Source of the DNA: Nocardioides lianchengensis
GTDB taxonomy: Bacteria; Actinomycetota; Actinomycetes; Propionibacteriales; Nocardioidaceae
DNA: 64,000 nucleotides
Reading direction: 5' to 3'
NCBI RefSeq assembly: GCF_900101465.1
Contig: NZ_FMZM01000013.1
Span: 1 to 64,000, forward strand
Below the pieces are notes generated by a model. That model had not been told where the DNA came from. It saw only the letters and a program-made list of their open reading frames with translations, and made no database searches. Positions 34,101-42,514 of the stretch are shown here, one piece after another. A program made the translations under genes and the position numbers. Within the stretch, counting starts at the first letter, position 1, and the number at the start of each line of letters is the position of its first letter.

Positions 34101-34725
34101 GGATGCCGGTCTCGTCGGTCCGCTGACGCTCGACGTCTCGCCCCTCGCCGCGACCAGCCCGGCGGCGGTGACGGCACCTCGGGTCACCGGCACGCCCGTC
34201 GTCGGTCGCACCCTGACCGCCGACCCGGGCACCTGGGACGTCGCCGGCGTCGGCTTCGCCTACCAGTGGCTGCGCGGCGGTACGCCGATCGCCGGGGCGA
34301 CCGGGTCGTCGTACCGGGTCGTGACGGCGGACGCCGGTCGGGCGCTCGCCGTCCGGGTAACCGCCACCAAGGCGGGCTACGGGCCGGGGGTCGCGGCCTC
34401 GCGGACCGCGACGGTGGCCCGGCTGGGGTCTACCGCCCGGGTCGCGCTGAGCGCGCGGAAGATCACGGCGGGCCAGGCGGTCCGAGTCACGGTGCGGGTC
34501 GCCGCCCCGGGCCTGGCCGGACCGACCGGGACCGTGCGGGTGACCCGCAACGGTGCCGTCGTCCGCACCGTGAAGCTGCGGGCGGCCGACCGCGGGGTGG
34601 TCACCGTCCGGCTGCCGAAGCTGCGGCGCGGCACCTACCGAATCGCGGCGTCCTACCTCGGTGACGCCCAGGTGGCGCCGAGCAGGGCGACCGCGGTGAG
34701 GGTCAAGGTCCGCGCGCGGCGCTGA
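31156..34725 (+). CDS. Secreted alpha-L-rhamnosidase, GH106, with C-terminal Ig-like domains
   Basis: 1189 residues. Signal peptide RRLRKRSVSLAATAVVGLGS with ASAAADGA around the cleavage site, so secreted. The catalytic part begins with the GH106 signature region (PGVRWWWSGGSIETDV, then EQLEYLASHGFGTVEINPY) and continues through an (alpha/beta)8-type domain and a jelly-roll carbohydrate-binding part (about 870-1000, with ARVTVNGQDAGSVIFAPYELDVTSL). Two Ig-like domains (about 1005-1189) end in a basic KVRARR tail, much like the end of the GH78 enzyme. GH106 enzymes cleave rhamnosidic linkages in complex pectic polysaccharides. No transporter or rhamnose catabolic gene lies beside it. Confidence 0.88.
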   Translation: MRRLRKRSVSLAATAVVGLGSITLATTTGTPAASAAADGASSSISADEFSTPDMTYRPGVRWWWSGGSIETDVLAEQLEYLASHGFGTVEINPYRVVPNVPDAQLQDIYTPAFYEKLEFAVAKADELGITVDLNMGSGWNANSQFTTIADSEGNLSLGRATLTGAQVKAGGIAVPALTKSLQYGAAVTPRFAPELARLQGVVVAKRTGTAGAVTGDARLFDDGATVWDQRVTLDVNDSHFVDASEISGTSFRLDPAVTAAMADGDSYEVVALWSLPAGASGAGTTTARPDWFTVDHMDAAKTLRYVNQWVGEANLSRIVSTYDNVRALFNDSLELHTDLYYNEGISALAKDAEHNGLGYDFSKYLPTVYRQNLNTAAYRPNTMGGSADSYLTYTTDSATTNRILADYRTLVGVKMAEGLRGFQKGSNSHGLLFRQQAYNPPMDVIGSAEYVDIPEDEQHDEYRLITASSGANLHDRNLVTAEQFTLGLTPMQNTLDTLRVGFDLMATGGVNNFFYHGLSYPYGKGSAQYGENGWAAFPTIGVNMTEDNTLAPYFGQLNAYASRLNYLMQQGDPSRDVAVYAPYNTRAVATGATPTLNANGYAWDVINDKSIQAADTTFADGRLSVNGGKASYDALVVHTSTVPVETMQSLLRLAEQGAPIVFYGALPNSQAGYADGRYAALDRQVATLANQVLLMGDAAYNPTSEASLASTLKRVVTPELTYDTNTEVRFTRRTLDDGGELTYLRNTSTTANTITVRADEKYENFYWLDQKTGEIHDADVRDGAVTFTLDPGKDPLGRGSTPSKPSNGIALLAEPAGVTIPAADLTPGLPDGVDRVAPASTLPVTAQSLTVSDDNLDGVLGGPVQTQTFTENVLGNWKDATYQGGTLRSVVSDGVYRATVDVTPEKGRRYVLDLGEVHTAARVTVNGQDAGSVIFAPYELDVTSLLKAGANQVEIAVTPRKKNRYFPAATNANGQYSMAAPQDAGLVGPLTLDVSPLAATSPAAVTAPRVTGTPVVGRTLTADPGTWDVAGVGFAYQWLRGGTPIAGATGSSYRVVTADAGRALAVRVTATKAGYGPGVAASRTATVARLGSTARVALSARKITAGQAVRVTVRVAAPGLAGPTGTVRVTRNGAVVRTVKLRAADRGVVTVRLPKLRRGTYRIAASYLGDAQVAPSRATAVRVKVRARR

Positions 34726-34730
34726 CCGAC

Positions 34731-34768
34731 CAGGGGGCGGCGGCCGGGGATCCCGGTCGCCGCCCCTG
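34731..34768 (+). terminator. Strong hairpin after the GH106 gene
   Basis: CAGGGGGCGGCGGCCGGG pairs with CCCGGTCGCCGCCCCTG around a 3-nt loop, with one bulged G and one G-T pair. It starts 5 bp after the stop codon. Confidence 0.75.
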
Positions 34769-34792
34769 TCGCGTCGAGGAGGAGGGCGGGCG

Positions 34793-34999
34793 ATGAGTCG
34801 CATCCCGCACACCGAGCTGCGGGCGGCGTGCGACCCGGCGGAGGTGCGCCGCTGGGCGCGCGAGGCCGGCCTGGTGCTCGCCGACCAGGGCTCGCTGCCG
34901 CGCTTCGTGCTCGAGGAGTTCCTGCGGGCCGGGACCCGTGACGGGGCGGCTCAGCCGACGCGCTCGGCCCCTTCGACGACCGGTGCGACCGACCAGTAG
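34793..34999 (+). CDS. Lsr2-like DNA-binding mini-protein (68 aa)
   Basis: The core VRRWAREAGLVLADQGSLPR and FVLEEFLRAG resembles the C-terminal DNA-binding domain of the nucleoid protein Lsr2 (pattern I-R-x-W-A-x-x-x-G-x-x-V-x-x-x-G-x-I/L-P-x-x-V/L-x-x-x-F/Y). The N-terminal oligomerisation domain of Lsr2 is absent. A very strong GAGGAGGAGGGCGG precedes the ATG, so it is well translated. The disordered tail overlaps the convergent flavin reductase gene by 49 bp. Confidence 0.6.
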   Translation: MSRIPHTELRAACDPAEVRRWAREAGLVLADQGSLPRFVLEEFLRAGTRDGAAQPTRSAPSTTGATDQ

Positions 35000-35463
35000 C
35001 GCCGGTCGTGATGGAGCAGCGGCGCGGCCTCGGGGCCGAGCGTGACGTCGTCCACGCGCAGCAGCACCAGCCAGGACCCGCCGGCCGGGATGACCTGCTC
35101 CACCCGCCCGCCGTACGACGCCGTCGCGCCCGCCAGCAGCGGCGTCCCGTCGGCCGCCCGGCTCCACCCCTGCTCCGCGGTGAACCGGGCGGCCGTCCGG
35201 GAGGCGAAGGCGGCGGCGACCTCCACCTGGTCCGCCGCCAGCTGGTGGACGACGAGCCGTCCGGCGTCGACCAGGGCACCGGCCGTGGTGCTCGACCGCA
35301 GCAGGGAGAACGACAGCAGCGGGGGCTCCACGCTGACCGAGGCCACGCTGGACACGGTGGCGCCGACCGGACCGGTCGGCGTGGCCGCAGCCACGATGGT
35401 CACCCCGGCCGCGTGCCGGCGGAAGCCGGAGCGGAACCGGTCGGGCAGCTCGTCGTACGCCAT
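34951..35463 (-). CDS. Flavin reductase family protein
   Basis: 170 residues of the FMN-binding split-barrel flavin reductase domain: FRSGFRRHAAGVTIVAAA, GPVGATVSSVASVSVEPPLLSFSL, the VHQLAADQVEVAAAFAS segment and a closing YWSV strand. It reduces FMN or FAD with NAD(P)H and usually supplies a partner monooxygenase. A partner could be the fused luciferase-like enzyme at 22205 or another protein elsewhere; nothing adjacent needs it. ATG 35463. It lies 54 bp upstream of prfC's stop side in the same direction. Confidence 0.85.
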   Translation of the reverse strand: MAYDELPDRFRSGFRRHAAGVTIVAAATPTGPVGATVSSVASVSVEPPLLSFSLLRSSTTAGALVDAGRLVVHQLAADQVEVAAAFASRTAARFTAEQGWSRAADGTPLLAGATASYGGRVEQVIPAGGSWLVLLRVDDVTLGPEAAPLLHHDRRYWSVAPVVEGAERVG

Positions 35464-35517
35464 GGACCTGAGGCTAGGAGCTCAACCGCGGTTGAGGTCC
35501 AGTCGACGTGCGCGAGG

Positions 35518-37083
35518 TCACGCACCGCCGGCCGGCAGCTCCTCCAGCATCACGTCGGGGTTGTCGCGGGCGGTGGCGGAGGCCCGCCACTGGTCGACGA
35601 AGAGGGCCAGGTAGGTGCCGTCGGAGCGCTGCAGCACCTCGGTGCCCCGGCCGCCGGCCAGCGCGGCGGCGCCCTCGGCATCGGTACGGCGGGCCACGGA
35701 GTAGTCGACCCGCGAGAGCCGGATCGGCGAGTTGAACTCGTTGGTCATCCGCTCCTGGACGACCTCGAACTGCATCGGGCCGACCGCCGCCAGCACCGGG
35801 CTCTGGTCGCCGCGCAGGTCCGAGCGGAGCACCTGGACGACGCCCTCCTGGTCCAGCTGCTCGATGCCCTTGCGGAACTGCTTGAACCGCCCGACGTCGG
35901 CCGCGGAGGCGGCCATGAAGTGCTCGGGGGCGAAGGAGGGCACCGGCGGGAACTCGATCGGCTCCCCGACGTACACCGTGTCGCCGACGCGCAGCGCCTG
36001 GGCGTTGACCAGGCCGATGATGTCGCCGGGGGAGGCCTCCTCGATCGAGGAGAGCTCGCGGCCGAAGACCGCCTGCGCGTACTTGGTCGCGAACGGCTTG
36101 CCGGTGGTCGCGTGGGTGACCACCATGCCGCGCTCGAAGGTGCCGGAGACGACCCGGGCGTAGGCGAGCCGGTCACGGTGGGCGGCGTTCATGCCGGACT
36201 GCACCTTGAAGACGAAGGCGCTGAACTCGTCCTCGACCTCGCGGACCGAGCCGTCGACGCCCGGCGTCGCGTGCGGGGCCGGCGCCAGGTCGAGCAGCAG
36301 GTCGAGGAGCTGGGCCACGCCGAAGTTCTGCAGCGCGGACGCGAACATCACCGGCGTCGTCGTACCGGCGAGGAAGAGCTCCTGGTCGTGGTCGGCCCCG
36401 TCGGCCTCGAGCAGCTCGTGCTCCTCGACGGCGTCCTGCCAGACCGGCCGGTCGGCCTCGTCGACCTCGCCCGCCGGCATCCGCTTCTCGGGCGCGCGGG
36501 TCGCGCCGCCGGCGGTGCGCGTGTACTTCACGAACTCGCCCGTACGACGGTCCAGCACCCCGCGGAAGTCGCCCGCCTCGCCGACCGGCCAGGTCAGCGG
36601 CGTCGGCCGGAGCTTGATCTTCTGCTCGATCAGGTCCATCAGCTCGAGCGCCGCGAGGCCCGGGCGGTCCCACTTGTTGATCACGGTGATGACCGGGATG
36701 CCGCGCAGCGCACAGACCTTGAACAGCTTGAGGGTCTGCGGCTCCAGTCCCTTGCCCGCGTCGACCAGCATCACGGCCGAGTCGACCGCGGAGAGCACCC
36801 GGTAGGTGTCCTCGGAGAAGTCGCTGTGGCCGGGGGTGTCGACCAGGTTGACGACGTGGTCGCGGTAGACGAACTGCAGGGCCGCGGAGGTGATGGAGAT
36901 GCCGCGGGCCTTCTCCATGTCCATCCAGTCCGACACGGTGGCGCGGCGCCCGCCCTTGCCGTGCACGGCGCCGGCCTCGGTGATCACCCGGGCGTGCAGG
37001 GCCAGGGCCTCGGTCAGGGTGGACTTGCCGGCGTCGGGGTGGCTGATCACCGCGAAGGTACGGCGGGGGCGGCTGTCGGGCAC
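35518..37083 (-). CDS. prfC: Peptide chain release factor 3
   Basis: 521 residues, the family's length. RF3 is the GTPase that recycles RF1/RF2 after termination. G1 is ISHPDAGKSTLTEALAL, G3 DTPGHSDFSEDT, G4 NKWDRP; the KARGISITSAALQF switch I region and the C-terminal domains with FKVQSGMN, GPMQFEVVQERM are all present. GTG start at 37083. It is transcribed away from the SNF2 helicase gene. No irregularity was seen. Confidence 0.96.
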   Translation of the reverse strand: MPDSRPRRTFAVISHPDAGKSTLTEALALHARVITEAGAVHGKGGRRATVSDWMDMEKARGISITSAALQFVYRDHVVNLVDTPGHSDFSEDTYRVLSAVDSAVMLVDAGKGLEPQTLKLFKVCALRGIPVITVINKWDRPGLAALELMDLIEQKIKLRPTPLTWPVGEAGDFRGVLDRRTGEFVKYTRTAGGATRAPEKRMPAGEVDEADRPVWQDAVEEHELLEADGADHDQELFLAGTTTPVMFASALQNFGVAQLLDLLLDLAPAPHATPGVDGSVREVEDEFSAFVFKVQSGMNAAHRDRLAYARVVSGTFERGMVVTHATTGKPFATKYAQAVFGRELSSIEEASPGDIIGLVNAQALRVGDTVYVGEPIEFPPVPSFAPEHFMAASAADVGRFKQFRKGIEQLDQEGVVQVLRSDLRGDQSPVLAAVGPMQFEVVQERMTNEFNSPIRLSRVDYSVARRTDAEGAAALAGGRGTEVLQRSDGTYLALFVDQWRASATARDNPDVMLEELPAGGA

Positions 37084-37200
37084 CTGGCGAACCTAACCCG
37101 TGGCGCGGGGCGTGACGACATTGAGAAGACGCCGAGCCGGCGGCCCGTCCCACCGGTTCGCCCGGGCGACGGGGGCGTTGGTACCCTCGACAACAGGAGA

Positions 37201-37247
37201 GGTGGTCCGCGCCCTCGGCTCTTCGGGCGGCGCAGCCGGTCACCACC
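37201..37247 (+). other. Nested hairpin in the leader of the SNF2 helicase gene
   Basis: GGTGGT at 37201 pairs with ACCACC at 37242, enclosing CGGCT/AGCCG. A TACCCT at 37182 could be the -10 element of a transcript with a leader of about 180 nt, and a CCCGGC/GCCGGG stem follows further downstream. It may be a structured 5' UTR or only GC-rich sequence. Confidence 0.3.
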
Positions 37248-37373
37248 CCACGCACCTCCGGTCGGTCCCGCGGTTCTCGCAGCCCCGGCCGGGTCCTGAC
37301 GCCTCGTGCCGGGGCGTCGTGCGTGACCGCGTCACCAGGCCGGGCGGGTCAGCCCGGCACCGAGGAGGGGTCT

Positions 37374-39509
37374 GTGGCTCGACGAGGCCAGCGCCAGAAC
37401 GGCGCTCGCCGTCCGGCGGCGCGCCAGCGCGGTCGTGCGCTGGACAACGAGGGGATCATCCCCGTGCTCGCCCGCGCCGTGCGCGAGGTGGAGACCGCCG
37501 TGCAGCGGGGACGGGTGGACGGGTCCACCCGGACCAAGTTCCAGGTCGTGGCCCTGCTGGTGCGCGAGGAACGGCACCGGCTGAAGGCTGACCAGGAGCT
37601 GTCGGAGTCCCAGCGCGGCGAGGAGCTCAAGCGCCTCGACGGGATCGCCACGATCCTGGCCAAGACCGCCGCCCGCGACACCTCGATGCTCGTCCTGCTC
37701 GCCGAGGACGCGACCATGTCCGACTCCGCGCGCGAGCTGAAGAACGAGATGCTCCGCGCAGCCGGCGCCGAGCCGGAGCCCGAGCCCGAGCCGGACCCGG
37801 AGCCGGACCCGCTCGGCGTCCCCGCCTCCCGGCGGGTGCTGCCCGTCTCGGTGCGGCAGCGCCAGCTCTCCAACCCGTTCCTGGTCCCCGACTTCAGCGC
37901 CACCCCGCCGCGCACCGACGGGCCGCGCCGGCTCGCGACCTGGGAGCTGCTCGGCCCCCTCTTCCGCTCCTTCGAGCAGGGCGGCAAGTCCTCCTCGATG
38001 ACCCTCCCGGAGCCCCAGCCGCTGCGGCTGCCGGCCGGGTTGGAGCTGATGAAGCACCAGGGCGAGCTGGTCGCCTCGGCCGCCGACGGTCACCGCACCT
38101 ACCTGCTCGCCGACGAGCCCGGACTCGGCAAGACGGCCCAGTCGCTGCTGGCCGCCCGCGCCGCCGACGCCTACCCGCTGCTGGTCGTCGTCCCCAACGT
38201 CGTCAAGACCAACTGGGCCCGTGAGGCCGCTCTGTGGACCCCGGAGAAGACGGTCACGGTCATCCACGGCGACGGTCACGACGTCGACGGGTTCGCCGAC
38301 ATCGTGGTGGTCAACTACGAGATCCTCGACCGCCACGTCGGGTGGATGGGCGACCACGGCTTCCGCGGGATGGTCGTCGACGAGGCCCACTTCATCAAGA
38401 ACAAGGGCTCGCAGCGCTCGCAGCACGTCCTCCACCTCGCCGACCGGATCCGGACCCGTACGGCGCGGCCGCTGCTCATGGCCCTCACCGGCACCCCGCT
38501 GATCAACGACATCGAGGACTTCCAGGCGATCTGGGAGTTCCTGGGCTGGATCGACGACAAGAGGCCGCGCCGCGAGCTGATGGACAAGCTGGAGGAGATC
38601 GGCCTGACCCCGGCCGACCCGGTCTTCTACCCGGCCGCCCGCGGCCGGGTGATCGAGATGGGCATCGTGCGCCGCCGCAAGGTCGACGTGGCCGCCGACA
38701 TCCCCGCCCGCCGGGTCGCCGACCTGCCGGTCGAGCTCGAGGGCGAGATGGGCCGCTCGATCCGCGAGGCCGAGCGCGAGCTGGCCCGCCGGCTCGTCGA
38801 GCGCTACGAGATGGCGCTGGCCACCCGCACCTCCGGCCGCACCGTCGAGGGCATCGACCACGAGCTGGTGCGCCGGGTCGCGACCTGGGAGCGCGAGGAC
38901 ACGACGACGACGTCGACCGGCGAGAACGTCTTCGGGATGATGCGCCGCATCGGCCAGGCCAAGGCCGGCCTCGCCGCCGACTACACCGCCCAGCTGGCGC
39001 GCAACGTCGGCAAGGTCGTGTTCTTCGCCAAGCACGTCGACGTCATGGACGTCGCGGAGGAGACCTTCGAGCGTCGCGGGCTGAAGTACGCCTCGATCCG
39101 GGGCGACCAGACGCCCAAGAACCGCCAGAAGAACATCGACGCCTTCGTGAACGACCCCGAGGTCGCGGTCGTGGTCTGCTCGCTCACCGCGGCCGGCGTC
39201 GGCCTCAACCTGCAGGTGGCGTCCAACCTGGTGCTCGCCGAGCTCTCCTGGACCGACGCCGAGCAGACCCAGGCCATCGACCGGATCCACCGCATCGGCC
39301 AGGACACCCCGGTCACCGCCTGGCGGATCATCGCCTCGCAGACCATCGACACCAAGATCGCCGAGCTCATCGACAGCAAGGCCGGCCTCGCCGCCCGTGC
39401 CCTCGACGGCTCCGACGAGGAGATCGGCTCGTCGGCCGACATCCAGCTCGAGGCCCTGGTGGCCCTGCTCACCGAGGCCCTGGAAGAGCGCGAGACCGCC
39501 TCCGTCTGA
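37374..39509 (+). CDS. SNF2-family DEAD/DEAH-box helicase
   Basis: 711 residues. N-terminal region (about 1-210) is charged, with a predicted helical part and a Glu/Pro/Asp repeat (PEPEPEPDPEPDP, about 140-152). The SNF2 ATPase core follows: LADEPGLGKTAQSLLA (Walker A), LVVVPNVVKTNW, VVVNYEIL, VVDEAHFIKN (DEAH box), MALTGTPLIND, and the helicase C domain KVVFFAKHVDVMD, RGDQTPKNRQ, SLTAAGVGLNLQVA, AIDRIHRIGQ. It resembles the SMARCAL1/annealing-helicase branch in motif style. Role in DNA repair or remodelling is not fixed by sequence. GTG 37374 was chosen for its GAGGAGGGG; a GTG 51 bp upstream is in frame but unsupported. Confidence 0.9.
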   Translation: MARRGQRQNGARRPAARQRGRALDNEGIIPVLARAVREVETAVQRGRVDGSTRTKFQVVALLVREERHRLKADQELSESQRGEELKRLDGIATILAKTAARDTSMLVLLAEDATMSDSARELKNEMLRAAGAEPEPEPEPDPEPDPLGVPASRRVLPVSVRQRQLSNPFLVPDFSATPPRTDGPRRLATWELLGPLFRSFEQGGKSSSMTLPEPQPLRLPAGLELMKHQGELVASAADGHRTYLLADEPGLGKTAQSLLAARAADAYPLLVVVPNVVKTNWAREAALWTPEKTVTVIHGDGHDVDGFADIVVVNYEILDRHVGWMGDHGFRGMVVDEAHFIKNKGSQRSQHVLHLADRIRTRTARPLLMALTGTPLINDIEDFQAIWEFLGWIDDKRPRRELMDKLEEIGLTPADPVFYPAARGRVIEMGIVRRRKVDVAADIPARRVADLPVELEGEMGRSIREAERELARRLVERYEMALATRTSGRTVEGIDHELVRRVATWEREDTTTTSTGENVFGMMRRIGQAKAGLAADYTAQLARNVGKVVFFAKHVDVMDVAEETFERRGLKYASIRGDQTPKNRQKNIDAFVNDPEVAVVVCSLTAAGVGLNLQVASNLVLAELSWTDAEQTQAIDRIHRIGQDTPVTAWRIIASQTIDTKIAELIDSKAGLAARALDGSDEEIGSSADIQLEALVALLTEALEERETASV

Positions 39510-39541
39510 CCCCGCCTCCCGCCGACTCAGCAGAAGTGGTG

Positions 39542-39574
39542 GGCCGAGTCAGCACAACTGGTGCTGACTCGGCC
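39542..39574. terminator. Perfect 14-bp hairpin between convergent genes
   Basis: GGCCGAGTCAGCAC and its exact complement with a 5-nt loop, between the helicase gene and the PPOX gene. A degenerate copy of one arm (CCGACTCAGCAGAAGTGGT) lies directly before it, so the element may be a dispersed repeat used as a bidirectional terminator. Confidence 0.75.
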
Positions 39575-39576
39575 AT

Positions 39577-39996
39577 TTACGGGGTGGTGCGGAGGAGGCC
39601 CGGGCCGAAGACGAACCGGTCGACCTCGATCCGGATGGCGACCCGGGTCGGGTTCTCGCGGGGCTGGCGGTAGCGGCCGGCGTACCGCTCGACCGCGCGG
39701 GCCACGGTGTCGGGGTCGTCGTGGACGGTGCCTTGGCCCTCGATCGTCGACCAGCGGCCGCCGTCGACCTGACAGACGGCGACGTGGCCGCCCCCGGCCA
39801 GGTTGAGCGCCTTGCGGGAGCTGGCGTTGGTGATCACCCACGCGCAGCCGCGCTCCGGGTCGATCGCCGCGCCGACCGGTACGACGTGGGGACGGCCGTC
39901 GGGCCGCAGCGTGGTCAGCGTGCAGAGGTGCCGCTCGGTCCAGAAGTCGGTCAGGAGGTGGGGGAGGGCGTCCCAGCCGGGGACGAAGATGCTCAC
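39577..39996 (-). CDS. PPOX-class, probably F420-dependent, flavin-fold enzyme
   Basis: 139-residue split beta-barrel protein: FWTERHLCTLTTLRPDGRPH, VVPVGAAIDP, NASSRKALNLAGGGHVAVCQ, STIEGQGTVHDDPD and a final RIEVDRFVFG. This is the pattern of small actinobacterial TIGR03618-type proteins, which bind F420 or FMN and reduce unidentified substrates. It starts with GTG inside the stop of the upstream TspO-like gene (4-bp overlap), so the two are coupled. Confidence 0.8.
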   Translation of the reverse strand: MSIFVPGWDALPHLLTDFWTERHLCTLTTLRPDGRPHVVPVGAAIDPERGCAWVITNASSRKALNLAGGGHVAVCQVDGGRWSTIEGQGTVHDDPDTVARAVERYAGRYRQPRENPTRVAIRIEVDRFVFGPGLLRTTP

Positions 39997-40757
39997 GCGG
40001 GAAGCGTAGGGCTCCGGAACCGGGCGACGAGCGCGATCATCGCGATCGCCCCGGTGATCGCGGCCACGGCGGTCACGACGGACTCCGGGGAGTCGCCGAG
40101 CCGCCCGACCGCGATCCAGGCCAGACCCCAGGCGCTCGCGAGCGCGACCGGCCAGCGGCCGCCGTACGACCTCGCGAGCCAGGCGCCGCCCGCCAGCACC
40201 AGGAGTACGGCGAGCACCGCGCCCGCCTCGGCGACGGCCCGATCGACGGTGATGTCGACCGCGAGCGCCGCGGCGACGTTCGCGCAGGTCGCGACGCCGA
40301 CCCAGCCGAGGTAGAGCCCGAAGGTGCCGTCGAGCACGATCCGGTCGCCGAGCGAGCGGGCCGGCCGGCGCGCGAGCCGCGCGACCAGCAGCACCAGCGT
40401 CGTCAGCAGGGCCAGGATCACCAGCACGCTGACCCAGATCCAGCCGGCCTGGGTGACCAGCAGCCAGGCGGCGTTGAGGACCATCGACGCGGCGGCGAGC
40501 CACCCGGTCGCGCGGGCCCGCTCGTCGGTGGCCTTCGCGGGCAGCCACTGCCAGACGGTGTAGGCCGCGAGGCCCAGGTAGATGACCGACCAGATCGAGA
40601 ACGCCGGGCCGGCCGGGGCGAGCAGGGTGGCGTCCGCCGCCAGCGCGCCGCCCGACGACTCCGCGACGCGGGTGCCGATCACCCCCGTCCCGACCAGGGT
40701 GCCGACGACGCAGAAGATCTCGGCGAGGGTGACGGTGACGCGACGGGCGAGGTCCAT
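39993..40757 (-). CDS. TspO/MBR-like tryptophan-rich membrane protein
   Basis: 254 residues, six to seven predicted membrane helices. It has the PAFSIWSVIYLGLAAYTVWQW segment typical of the tryptophan-rich sensory/TspO relatives (P-x-F-x-x-W-S-x-I-Y), then AAWLLVTQAGWIW and LDGTFGLYLGWVGVATCANV. It is longer than classical five-helix TspO and closer to the 'tryptophan-rich sensory protein' subgroup. Ligand unknown; relatives bind porphyrins or isoprenoids. It is cotranscribed with the F420-type protein. Confidence 0.7.
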   Translation of the reverse strand: MDLARRVTVTLAEIFCVVGTLVGTGVIGTRVAESSGGALAADATLLAPAGPAFSIWSVIYLGLAAYTVWQWLPAKATDERARATGWLAAASMVLNAAWLLVTQAGWIWVSVLVILALLTTLVLLVARLARRPARSLGDRIVLDGTFGLYLGWVGVATCANVAAALAVDITVDRAVAEAGAVLAVLLVLAGGAWLARSYGGRWPVALASAWGLAWIAVGRLGDSPESVVTAVAAITGAIAMIALVARFRSPTLPA

Positions 40758-40773
40758 GGCCCCGCGGTACCCG

Positions 40774-42483
40774 TCAGATCCAGCGCGCGAACCAGATCCG
40801 GTCGAGCCACTCGCCGTGGGTGAGCAGGCCGTTGGTGAAGATCGGCCAGAACCACGCGAAGTTCAGCAGGGTCAGCACGACGAACGACCCCGACACCACG
40901 ACCCCGACGGTACGACGACGCGTCGGCACCCGGTCCGGTCCGATCAGCCGGCCCATGGTCAGGGTCAGCGCGAGGACGACGAACGGCAGCGTCACCACCG
41001 CGTAGAACAGGAAGATCGGGCGGTCGTCGTACAGCAGCCAGGGCAGCCAGGTCGACGCCGTACCGACGACGGCGACGCCGAAACGCCAGTCCCGTCCGCC
41101 CACCCAGGCGACGACCGCGAACAGCAGGGCGACGATGCCGCCCCACCAGATGGTGGGGGTGCCGAGGAGCAGCACCTGGCGCAGGCAGTCGCTGCCCGCG
41201 GGCGCGTCGCAGCCGCGGGTGCCGGGCTGGATGCCGGTGTCGGCGGCCACCCCGACCGGGCGGTTGAGGAGCAGCCAGCCGGACGGCTTCGAGGCGTACT
41301 GGTGACTGCTGCAGTTCAGGAAGTGGGTGTGGAAGGTGAACACGTCCTGGTGGTAGTTCCACAGCGAGTGCAGGGACTGACGGACCTCCCCGAGACCGCC
41401 GGCGTCCGGCTCGGTGGCCGTCGGCCACTGGTCGTCGTTCTTCTCGTCGACCACGAGGTCGCCGTCGGCGCAGTGGCCGCTCACGAAGGTCGTGTACTGG
41501 GTCTGCGACAGGTGCTCCTCGTACTGGTCGGCGTGCACCAGCCAGCCGGTCCAGGTCGCGACGTACACGACCAGGCCGACGCCGACGAGGTAGCCGAACG
41601 CCGGCAGCCCGTCCACGACGGCCGAGCGCAGCACCGCCCACCGCACCCCGAAGGTACGACGGGCGCCGGCGCTCCAGAGCCAGGCCAGCAGGCCGAACGC
41701 GGCCAGCGGGTAGAGAGCGGTCCACTTGGTGCCGATCGCCAGCCCGAAGCAGACGCCGCCGGCGAGCAGCCACGGCCGCCACAGCACCGCGCGCACCGGC
41801 CCCCAGCCGTCGGTGACCGGCGCCGTCAGCTCGCGAGCCAGCCGCGCCCGGAACCAGTCGCGGTCGTTGACCAGGCAGGTGACCGCCATCAGCGTGAAGA
41901 GCGCCAGGAAGATGTCGAGCAGGGCCAGCCGGGAGAGCACGAACTGCAGCCCGTCGAGGCTGAGCAGCAGCCCGGCCGTGCAGCCGAGCAGGGTGGAGCC
42001 GGTCATCCGACGCACCAGGCGGCACATCACCAGCACCATCAGCGCACCGGCGACGGCCGCGGAGACCCGCCAGCCGAAGGGGTCCATGCCGAAGGCCTTC
42101 TCGCCGAGGGCGATCAGCCACTTGCCGACCTCGGGGTGCACGACCATCGACGGGTCGTCCTTCCACTGGCCGCCCGTCTGCCCCGCGAGGATCTGCTCGT
42201 TGGCGTCCTCGACGTACGACCGGACGTAGCCGTGGTGCAGCAGCGACCAGGCGTCCTTGGCGTAGTAGGTCTCGTCGAACTCGAACTCCTTCGGGGACCC
42301 GAGGCGCCACAGCCGCAGGAAGAGCGCCAGCAGCGCGATCCCGATGCTCGCCGTCCACCCGATCAGCGGGTCCTCGCCGCGCACCCGCCCCGTCGCCCGC
42401 TGCCAGGCGGTGGGAACGACGAGACCGGTCACCTCGCCCGCGGCACCGCGCTCGCGCGCAGGGGTCGGGGCGGACGTCGGCAC
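40774..42483 (-). CDS. Protein O-mannosyltransferase (GT39, PMT family)
   Basis: 569 residues, polytopic membrane enzyme that transfers mannose from polyprenyl-phosphate-mannose to Ser/Thr of secreted proteins; homologue of Rv1002c. TM1 is followed by the extracytoplasmic loop FEFDETYYAKDAWSLL with the catalytic DE pair, VVHPEVGKWLIALGEKAFG and WRVSAAVAGALMV, later PFVVLALTLTMG and WLDRIWFARWI at the end. The GTG at 42483 has no clear ribosome-binding site; the frame is open upstream through a repeat element and antisense rsmI, so that extension is not coding. Mid-protein Ser/His-rich loops face outside. Confidence 0.92.
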   Translation of the reverse strand: MPTSAPTPARERGAAGEVTGLVVPTAWQRATGRVRGEDPLIGWTASIGIALLALFLRLWRLGSPKEFEFDETYYAKDAWSLLHHGYVRSYVEDANEQILAGQTGGQWKDDPSMVVHPEVGKWLIALGEKAFGMDPFGWRVSAAVAGALMVLVMCRLVRRMTGSTLLGCTAGLLLSLDGLQFVLSRLALLDIFLALFTLMAVTCLVNDRDWFRARLARELTAPVTDGWGPVRAVLWRPWLLAGGVCFGLAIGTKWTALYPLAAFGLLAWLWSAGARRTFGVRWAVLRSAVVDGLPAFGYLVGVGLVVYVATWTGWLVHADQYEEHLSQTQYTTFVSGHCADGDLVVDEKNDDQWPTATEPDAGGLGEVRQSLHSLWNYHQDVFTFHTHFLNCSSHQYASKPSGWLLLNRPVGVAADTGIQPGTRGCDAPAGSDCLRQVLLLGTPTIWWGGIVALLFAVVAWVGGRDWRFGVAVVGTASTWLPWLLYDDRPIFLFYAVVTLPFVVLALTLTMGRLIGPDRVPTRRRTVGVVVSGSFVVLTLLNFAWFWPIFTNGLLTHGEWLDRIWFARWI

Positions 42484-42514
42484 GGCGGGAACTCTACGCA
42501 GCGCCCCGGTCACC

